A stretch of 64,000 nucleotides of DNA, from positions 31,097 to 95,096 of the forward strand of contig JADHTB010000015.1 in assembly GCA_016776605.1 (NCBI GenBank). Direction: 5' to 3'. This document shows positions 58,381-64,000 of the stretch, one piece after another. The stretch is from Alphaproteobacteria bacterium (GTDB taxonomy: Bacteria > Pseudomonadota > Alphaproteobacteria > GCA-2731375). Made by a program: the position numbers and the translations under genes. Numbering within the stretch: the stretch's first letter is position 1; the number at the start of each line of letters is the position of its first letter. A model generated the notes under the pieces. That model was not told the origin of the DNA. It searched no databases and worked only from the letters and a program-made list of their open reading frames with translations.

Positions 58381-60606
58381 CTAACTGCTCGTGGCGGTCT
58401 CTATCCGCTCGGCCGGGAAACGGCAGGTCACTGTCGTGCCCTCGGCCTCCACGCTTTCGATTGTCAGTTCGCCACCGTGTAATGCCATCTGAGATTTGGA
58501 CAGGGCCAGGCCAAGCCCGGTGCCCTCGAATTTTCGGGCCAGGGAGCTGTCGACCTGGTAAAATGGCCGCCCCAGCTTTTCGATTTCTTCTGGCGCAATA
58601 CCGATGCCGGTATCCGACACTGCAATTAGCATCGAACCGTCGGCAGCCATGGCAGTCTTCACCATTACCACGCCTTCGTCGGTGAATTTTACGGCGTTGG
58701 ACAGCAGGTTAACCAGCACCTGCTTCAACGCCGTCTCGTCCGCTCTTAGGACTGGTAAATCGGCCTCGCTCTCGCTGTTGATTGTCAGGCCTTCGGCCTC
58801 AGGGCGTGCCGATACCAAGCCGATCACTGTTTCGACAAGAAGTTCGGTGTCAATCAAATCGTCCTGCAACGTGGTATTGCCGGCCTCGATCTTGGCGATA
58901 TCCAGAATATCGTTGATGATGGCCAGAAGCTGACTGCCGCTGGAATGAATATCCGCTGAATAGTCCTTGTATTGCTCGTTCCCGATTGGCCCAAGCATTT
59001 CATCCTTGATCATTTCCGAGAAGCCGATAATGGCGTTCAGGGGCGTGCGCAGCTCGTGACTGACTGCCGCCATGAATTCTGATTTGGCGCGATTGGCCGC
59101 GATCGCCTCTTCCGCTGCCAGCCGTTGGGTTTCTTCCAGCAGGCGGCGCGCGGTTACGTCGCGGATCGTAAGAAAATGATGGGTTCGCGGCACCTCGCGC
59201 CGTTCCAGGGGATTTCGGCTAATCTGCAAAACGGCCCGCTGGATGGTGATGTCCATGACAAAGGTGGTGCCATCCTTGCGCAGGCCTAGTCCCTCGCGCG
59301 CAAGCGGCACGGGCGTCTCCAGGTTCTGCAAATCACTTATCTTGAATGGATCGCTGCCGTCGCCGCTGAAATCGAACAATGGATCAGGCGGTTTGTCGAC
59401 AAGTTCCTCGCTGCGATAGCCCAGCATCGCCTCGGCGGCCTGATTGAATAGCGAGATGTGACCCTGAGGATCGATTACGATAATGCCGTCAAAACTGCTT
59501 TCGACAAAGCGGCGCATCATGGCGCCACGATGCAGCACAGCCATGCGTTGACGGAATATGCGTAGCGTCTGGCGGTCGATCAACGCGATCATGCTCTGCC
59601 CGTAACAGAGCCAGGGGGCCAATAACCATGGCGCGATGTCCAAACTGACAGGCATCACTTTTTGCAGCCCCACCGTGGCGGCGACAAGGCTCAGCGAGCC
59701 GCCGCCGAGCACCAACAGGCCCCGATGCCAGGGCCATCGCGCCAATAAAGGCGCCAGTAGAAAGGTCAACAAGGCCATGACGGCCAGGGTTGGTAACGCG
59801 CCCGTGCGCCGCAGGGCGCGGTCCTGGCTAAGGGTCTCTGTTGACAATGCGAGCAGGGTCGAACCAGGGACCGTCACATGCAACGGCACCGACAGATAGT
59901 CCCCCAGTTCAATGGCGGATGCGCCAACGATAACATCGCGGCCTTGGAACAGCTCTGGCGGAAATTCGCCGCGTAGCACATCGACATAGGAAATGCGCGG
60001 TATGCTGCCTGGGCGGATGCCATAGTCGATATAGTATTGAATGGATGACGAACCGAGGGCATCGGCCAGAAGGACTGGAAAACTGGGCAGGTCCGTTCCA
60101 CCCCAGGGAATTGATGGCATGGTGCGCCGCACCAGGCTGTCAGTTTCGGGCCGCATCACCACCGATCCCAGGCGCGACCGCGTGGCGAAACGTGGCAGGG
60201 GGCCGGTTTCAGCGATCGCCGAAGGGTCGCGCGCCCAGCCGTTATATTGCTTGAAGGCGGGCAAAATGACCCGCCCCTCCGCCCGTTCCAGGGCCCGTTC
60301 CAGCATGGCATCCTGTTCCGGCGTGGAACGGGAGCTGAAATCGATGTCAACGGCGATGTTCCGCGCCCCGGCGTTGTTCAGCCGCTCGATCAGTTCCGCA
60401 TGATGGGAACGGGGCCAGGGCCAGACGTCAAGGAGGCGGAGGCTGCGCGCATCAATTTCCACCAAAACCAGCTGTTTGCTGGCATCGCGCTGCACCAGCG
60501 AAAAGCGCAGGTCCATCAATAAATATTCGACGCGCTCCAGACCACCCATGAAATAGATAGCGGCAACCAGGCCCATGACAAGCAAGCGTGGAACGAACCG
60601 CCTCAT
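58381..60606 (-). CDS. CHASE2-PAS sensor histidine kinase
   Basis: A 741-residue membrane kinase. An N-terminal span leads to a periplasmic CHASE2 domain (about 28-265; LVEIDARSLRLLDVWPWPRSHHAELIERLNNAGARNIAVDIDF). Three C-terminal spans (about 272-340) follow, then a PAS domain (about 365-490), HisKA with phospho-acceptor His517 (AAVSHELRTPLNAIIGF) and HATPase (NLLSNAVKF, SDTGIGIAPEE, GTGLGLALSK). No receiver domain or partner regulator lies next to it. The upstream FecR-repeat gene on the same strand ends 88 bases before its start, so CHASE2 and FecR parts probably sense the same periplasmic condition. Confidence 0.93.
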   Translation of the reverse strand: MRRFVPRLLVMGLVAAIYFMGGLERVEYLLMDLRFSLVQRDASKQLVLVEIDARSLRLLDVWPWPRSHHAELIERLNNAGARNIAVDIDFSSRSTPEQDAMLERALERAEGRVILPAFKQYNGWARDPSAIAETGPLPRFATRSRLGSVVMRPETDSLVRRTMPSIPWGGTDLPSFPVLLADALGSSSIQYYIDYGIRPGSIPRISYVDVLRGEFPPELFQGRDVIVGASAIELGDYLSVPLHVTVPGSTLLALSTETLSQDRALRRTGALPTLAVMALLTFLLAPLLARWPWHRGLLVLGGGSLSLVAATVGLQKVMPVSLDIAPWLLAPWLCYGQSMIALIDRQTLRIFRQRMAVLHRGAMMRRFVESSFDGIIVIDPQGHISLFNQAAEAMLGYRSEELVDKPPDPLFDFSGDGSDPFKISDLQNLETPVPLAREGLGLRKDGTTFVMDITIQRAVLQISRNPLERREVPRTHHFLTIRDVTARRLLEETQRLAAEEAIAANRAKSEFMAAVSHELRTPLNAIIGFSEMIKDEMLGPIGNEQYKDYSADIHSSGSQLLAIINDILDIAKIEAGNTTLQDDLIDTELLVETVIGLVSARPEAEGLTINSESEADLPVLRADETALKQVLVNLLSNAVKFTDEGVVMVKTAMAADGSMLIAVSDTGIGIAPEEIEKLGRPFYQVDSSLARKFEGTGLGLALSKSQMALHGGELTIESVEAEGTTVTCRFPAERIETATSS

Positions 60607-60637
60607 TCTGATCAGGCCTCCGACGTGCCAAGCGCCA

Positions 60638-60664
60638 AAGGCCCGACCGTTATGGCCGGGCCTT
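60638..60664 (-). terminator. Stem-loop between fecR-like and kinase genes
   Basis: AAGGCCCG (60638-60645) and CGGGCCTT (60657-60664) form an 8-bp stem, loop of 11 bases. On the minus strand it is followed by only TTT then GG, so full termination is doubtful. It may lower kinase expression relative to the FecR protein. Confidence 0.5.
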
Positions 60665-60694
60665 CAGTGCGGCTTAGTAACTATCTATCACAGA

Positions 60695-62026
60695 TCATTT
60701 GTTTTTGCCTTTACCTTTGCCTTTGCCTTTGTCGCTGGCATTGGATTTTGGACCGCCTAACTCTGGGGGAAGAGCGGCCTGTTTGACGACAGGGTTCGCG
60801 TTGCTTTTGGGACTGTTGCCGCCAGCGTTCGCGTTGCTTTTAGGACTGTTGCCGCCGGCGTTCGCGTTGCTTTTAGGACTGTTGCCGCCGGCGTTCGCGT
60901 TGCTTTTAGGACTGTTGCCGCCGGCGTTCGCGTTGCTTTTGGCACTGTTGCCGCCGACGTTCGCGTTGCTTTTGGGACTGTTGCCGCCGGCATTGCTGGC
61001 CTGGGCTGCATTGCCACGGCTACTGACGTTCGACAGAGTAGTCTTTCCACGCTGCGCGGATGCAACACTGCTGACGGCTGACCGCGCGGATCCGTTGCCG
61101 CCAGCGTTTGCATTCACCTTGCCACTGTTACCACGGTTGGCATTGGCATTGGCATTGGCATTGGCATTGCCGGCGAAACCCTTGGTCAACTTGGCAAAGT
61201 TTGACGGTCCGGTGCCCAATGTGCTGGCCAATGCCTTGGCTGGTGCCTTGGCTGATGCCTTGTTACCTTCGCCGCCACTCTTGCCCTCGGCTTGCTCGGC
61301 GGCGGCGGACTCGGTGTTCTCACCCGTAGACGGGGTGCTTTTGCCTTCGCGCTTGCGGATCTCCACTTCGGCACCCGGCTTGGAAGAGACCGAACCGGTT
61401 TGACCCGGCCGCACGATAACGGCGCGCTGGCTGCCGCGGGCCGCGACCTGTACGGCGCCGTCGGTCACATGCACCGCCGCGCCTTCCGGACGCACACTGA
61501 CGGTAAAGGTTGTGCCTTTAACGGTGGCGGCCAGGTAGGGCGTTCCAACCTGAAAACGTTGCCGTGGGTTCTTCTCCACCTGGAACAACAGGGTGCCCAG
61601 GGTTTGAACGATATTGGTGAACAGGCTATCGCCTTTGTTGTCGCCCACTTTTAAATCGCTGTTCGGCGACATCGAGATTTTGTCCTTGCGCCGGACCAGC
61701 ACGGCCTGGCCGCCCGGGCCGGTTATCAGCCGGTCGCCTGTTGCCAAGCGGTCGCCAATCGCCACCGCCCGCTCCGCGCCGTCCCGGCGCACGGGCGCGG
61801 TTACCTGACGCACGACCCAGCTATCGCCCGCCAATTGCGCGACCTGCAGAACCTTGCTGGATGAGGATTGTTTCCGGCCAGCCGGTTTGCCATCCAATGA
61901 CAGCACGCTCGCCACCGCATTGCTGATGCCTTCATCAGCCAGAACGGGAGATGAGATGAAGATATTACCGCAAAGTAATACCGCTCCGGTGACGATAAGG
62001 CCGGAACGCATTAAAAAATACGACAT
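60695..62026 (-). CDS. FecR-domain protein with C-terminal Asn/Ala/Gly repeats
   Basis: A 443-residue exported protein from ATG 62026 (CAGGAG upstream). The signal peptide spans about 1-30, ending VLA. A FecR domain at about 85-205 includes GDRLATGDRLITGPGGQAVLVRRKDKISMSPNSDLKV and YLAATVKGTTFTVSVRPEGAAVHVTDG. A disordered Ala/Gly/Ser linker leads to an NANANANAN run (about 289-297) and then to six or so 11-residue units of SNANAGGNSPK (about 342-408). The end is a KGKGKGKGKNK basic tail. It looks like a periplasmic or cell-surface stalk. No iron-sigma factor gene accompanies it, so it is not a classical Fec signalling protein. Confidence 0.85.
   Translation of the reverse strand: MSYFLMRSGLIVTGAVLLCGNIFISSPVLADEGISNAVASVLSLDGKPAGRKQSSSSKVLQVAQLAGDSWVVRQVTAPVRRDGAERAVAIGDRLATGDRLITGPGGQAVLVRRKDKISMSPNSDLKVGDNKGDSLFTNIVQTLGTLLFQVEKNPRQRFQVGTPYLAATVKGTTFTVSVRPEGAAVHVTDGAVQVAARGSQRAVIVRPGQTGSVSSKPGAEVEIRKREGKSTPSTGENTESAAAEQAEGKSGGEGNKASAKAPAKALASTLGTGPSNFAKLTKGFAGNANANANANANRGNSGKVNANAGGNGSARSAVSSVASAQRGKTTLSNVSSRGNAAQASNAGGNSPKSNANVGGNSAKSNANAGGNSPKSNANAGGNSPKSNANAGGNSPKSNANAGGNSPKSNANPVVKQAALPPELGGPKSNASDKGKGKGKGKNK
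60791..60990 (-). repeat. 33-bp tandem coding repeats in FecR-like gene
   Basis: About six units of 33 bp (each SNANAGGNSPK) with near-identical DNA, only a few substitutions. The high identity indicates recent expansion by slippage or unequal recombination. Unit number may vary between strains. Confidence 0.9.
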
Positions 62027-62155
62027 TGTACGGCTCCTGGCATTTCTTGCCATTATTGCGTTGCCGCCCTCGTCCCACGATTGTTTGATTCCCTGTTACC
62101 AGGCGTGGAATTGAATGGCATACTGGCGCCTGAAACGTTAACAAACCTTTAATGC

Positions 62156-62197
62156 GTAGTGTTAGTGTTGCGGAGTGCTATTTTTTTATTACACTAC
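62156..62197. promoter_or_regulatory. Inverted repeat in fecR-tpsB divergent region
   Basis: GTAGTGT (62156-62162) and ACACTAC (62191-62197) are 7-bp inverted repeats around an A/T-rich stretch with seven T. The region lies between divergent fecR-like and tpsB genes and could be an operator or promoter structure. Confidence 0.4.
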
Positions 62198-62287
62198 TAA
62201 CATCGATCCATACACCCTGCGGACCCGCGGGAATGCGTGGTGGCCTGTAGATTAATTTGGTGGCTGGAAGATTTGTGCATTCCTGCA

Positions 62288-63973
62288 ATGGGCGAGAGCG
62301 TTTCCAATAGTTTGAATAGGGCGGTGCTTGGCGCCGCGCTGACCCTCATCTTGATTGGTATCGTAGCCGTTTTTCTGCCAAAGGCACAGGCGCAGACCAC
62401 TTCCGGGGGCGAGCGGGCCAGTGGTCCCTCCGTTCTGGAGCAACGGGTCAAGCCGAAGCAGACCGTACCGCGCGATGTGGATATTCCGCTGCCCCATAAG
62501 GCTAAAGATAAGGCCGCCGAGCCGGAAGCCGCTGGGGCCGCCGATATCGTCCTGACAGGTGTGCAGATATACGGCGCCACGATTTACCCCGAGGCCGAAT
62601 TGGCAGTGATTTACGAACCTTATCTGGGGCGCGTGCTCGCCGTGGCGGACGCCGAAAAAATCGTCGCCGCGATTACCGCGAAGTATCAAAAAGATGGCTA
62701 CATCCTGTCCTATGCCACCGCCCAGCCGCAGAATATGGAATTCGGCATTCTGAGCATCGATGTTGCCGAGGGTTTTATCGAGAATGTGTTGTTCAAGGGG
62801 CCGCAGGGAGCCCGAAAAAGCCTGCTTTCAAGTTTCGCCGGCAAATTGAAGGCGGCCCGCCCCCTGACCCAGGATATGCTGGAACGTTATGTCATGCTGA
62901 TGGACGATCTGCCGGGGCTCGGCGTCCGTCCGGCCCTGCGGAGCTTGGACGAGGCATCGGGCGCCCATGAATTGGTCTTGCAGCTGACCCAGGACGATTT
63001 TCAGGGCTATGCCAGCATCGATAATAAAAGCACCCGTTCCGTGGGCCGGCATGTGGCGCAGATTTCAGCGAATTTCAATTCCTTGTTGGGCCAGTATGAA
63101 CGCTCGGCGCTGGTTGCCTATACGGTGCCCGACAGCAATCGCGAATTGCTGTTTCTTGAAGGTCAGCAGGAATACACCCTGAATTCCGAAGGTACCCTGG
63201 TGGGTCTAGACGTTTGGCACAGCGTCAGCGAATCGGGAGGAACCAGCGAAACCCTGGATTTGGACAGTTTTGACACCCGGGCCGCCGTCTATTTGGTGCA
63301 TCCCTTTATTCGAGGCCGCGAATCGTCGTTATTCGTCACGGGTACTTTTGAATACCACGACACCGAGGAATCCCTTGCGGGCGCGAACAGTTATGATGAC
63401 CGCATACGCGCGTTGCGTTTGACCGTGCGGGGTTTTGTCGTCGATCAAATGGCGGGCGAAAACATTCTTGTTGCAACGGCCAGCCAGGGGCTCGATATCC
63501 TGGATGCCTCCCCGAACGGCGCCAGCAATTTATCGCGCACCGGCGGCAAGATCGATTTCACGAAGATAGAAGCGTACTATACCCGCTATCAGGCGCTGCC
63601 GGGGCCGTGGTCGGCGGAACTTGGCCTGAAGGGACAGTTTATGCCCCAGGGTGCGCTCTCGGGCGAGGAATTTCGCGCCGGCGGCAATAATTTTGGCCGC
63701 GCCTACGACCCATCGGAAATATCGGGTGAATACGGCGTTGCTGGATATCTCGAGTTGCAGCGTAATCTTGCCGCCCGCAATGGTTTTTTTCTCAGCACTC
63801 AGACCTTTGCTTTTTACGATCTGGCAGCCGCTTGGAATGAGGATCCGTCGGTTAAAGCTTCAACCGACATTTCCCAAGTAATCTTCAAACTCAGCATGAG
63901 TATACAAAATAACACCATTTCTCAAAGAGTTGTTTCCTCCAATCGCTCGACACCTCCGATTTTGACGCGTTAG
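62288..63973 (+). CDS. ShlB/FhaC/HecB-family outer-membrane two-partner secretion protein (TpsB), C-terminus anomalous
   Basis: A 561-residue product from ATG 62288 (a GTG at 62237 is an alternative). A signal peptide (VLGAALTLILIGIVAVFLPKAQA) leads to a Pro-rich linker and POTRA-like domains (about 86-245; ADIVLTGVQIYGATIYPEAELAVIYEPYLG). The beta-barrel follows. FGRAYDPSEISGEYG (about 469-483) is the L6 loop motif that marks alphaproteobacterial TpsB proteins. After FYDLAAAWNED (about 509-519) the sequence turns to an AT-rich, Ser/Thr/Asn-rich end without the expected last barrel strands or terminal aromatic residue. It should export a large surface protein whose gene would lie beyond the window. 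Confidence 0.8.
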   Translation: MGESVSNSLNRAVLGAALTLILIGIVAVFLPKAQAQTTSGGERASGPSVLEQRVKPKQTVPRDVDIPLPHKAKDKAAEPEAAGAADIVLTGVQIYGATIYPEAELAVIYEPYLGRVLAVADAEKIVAAITAKYQKDGYILSYATAQPQNMEFGILSIDVAEGFIENVLFKGPQGARKSLLSSFAGKLKAARPLTQDMLERYVMLMDDLPGLGVRPALRSLDEASGAHELVLQLTQDDFQGYASIDNKSTRSVGRHVAQISANFNSLLGQYERSALVAYTVPDSNRELLFLEGQQEYTLNSEGTLVGLDVWHSVSESGGTSETLDLDSFDTRAAVYLVHPFIRGRESSLFVTGTFEYHDTEESLAGANSYDDRIRALRLTVRGFVVDQMAGENILVATASQGLDILDASPNGASNLSRTGGKIDFTKIEAYYTRYQALPGPWSAELGLKGQFMPQGALSGEEFRAGGNNFGRAYDPSEISGEYGVAGYLELQRNLAARNGFFLSTQTFAFYDLAAAWNEDPSVKASTDISQVIFKLSMSIQNNTISQRVVSSNRSTPPILTR

Positions 63974-64000
63974 CGGCGTTCTGAATGCCATTTTTCGATA

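Noticed and set aside
60791..60990. Possible CRISPR-like array because of regular 33-bp units
   Set aside because: There are no unique spacers, the repeats are contiguous and in frame, and they encode SNANAGGNSPK units of a signal-peptide protein.
1..64000. tRNA, rRNA or riboswitch genes
   Set aside because: No cloverleaf with conserved T-loop, rRNA segment or recognisable riboswitch core was found by reading; a weak or unusual RNA could still be missed.

Overview
The window reads as a chromosomal segment of a GC-rich alphaproteobacterium, most likely a Rhodospirillales-type organism. The evidence is the fused anthranilate synthase trpE(G), a PAS_5-type single-domain protein, a SAM methyltransferase with a regulatory domain, many TRAP/HyuAB/CoxSML catabolic genes, dense coding and alphaproteobacterial-style operons with ATGA overlaps. 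No rRNA, tRNA, CRISPR array, phage, transposase or plasmid gene was seen. The lineage call is an inference from gene content, not from a marker gene.

Layout. 0-3.4 kb (+): the end of a 2-keto-4-pentenoate hydratase-like gene, a class V aminotransferase and a long acyl-CoA dehydrogenase. 3.4-5.85 kb (-): trpE(G) behind a candidate tryptophan leader/attenuator. 5.9-8.6 kb (+): a methyltransferase and a split ThDP decarboxylase pair (ComD/ComE-like). 8.6-11.3 kb (-): a MaoC-type hydratase and a CoA ligase, divergent from an IclR regulator (11.4 kb) with palindromes at its start. 12.2-15.3 kb (+): a tandem hot-dog thioesterase, a small secreted repeat protein, a DUF123 nuclease-like protein and a D-cysteine desulfhydrase/cysteate lyase-like enzyme, then an SDR (-). 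16.4-28.5 kb: a TRAP transporter (dctPQM), a hydantoinase/oxoprolinase pair (hyuAB, +), an aspartate-type aminotransferase (-) and a second hyuAB (-). 28.6-36 kb (-): a luciferase-like monooxygenase, a molybdenum hydroxylase (CoxL/S/M order on the chromosome), a MetE-core protein, a 3-hydroxyisobutyrate dehydrogenase relative and a carboxymuconolactone decarboxylase-like protein. 36-40.4 kb: epimerase, methyltransferase, metallo-beta-lactamase-fold lactonase, ketopantoate reductase and PaaG-like crotonase.

40.6-47.9 kb (+) is a long co-directional catabolic run: amidohydrolase, LLM oxidoreductase, ABM monooxygenase, protocatechuate 3,4-dioxygenase beta and alpha (pcaH, pcaG), pcaB, flavin reductase and a second LLM oxidoreductase. 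It faces a (-) run of CoA ligase, benzoylformate decarboxylase-like ThDP enzyme, VOC protein and a second MetE-core protein (52.8-47.9 kb). Together these look like peripheral and ring-cleavage steps for an aromatic or heterocyclic substrate. The lower beta-ketoadipate genes (pcaC, pcaD, pcaIJ, pcaF) are absent from the window. 52.9-58.3 kb holds a MaoC protein, a secreted unknown, NADP-type gdhA, a PAS protein, an MFS transporter and a DJ-1/PfpI protein. 58.4-64 kb holds a CHASE2 sensor kinase and a FecR-domain protein with Asn/Ala/Gly repeats (-), divergent from a TpsB/ShlB-type outer-membrane secretion protein (+) whose C-terminus looks aberrant.

The most striking non-coding feature is a dispersed, palindromic, about 60-110 bp intergenic repeat (seven copies or remnants plus one short trace) built from an AGAGCAATT...AATTGCTCT frame, an inner hairpin and often a second hairpin. 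In seven genes the repeat edge itself supplies the TAG stop codon. The window is rich in accessory catabolism. The best candidates for something undescribed are the PcaHG/LLM/flavin reductase/MetE-core catabolic islands, the trp leader, the repeat family and the FecR-CHASE2-TpsB module.
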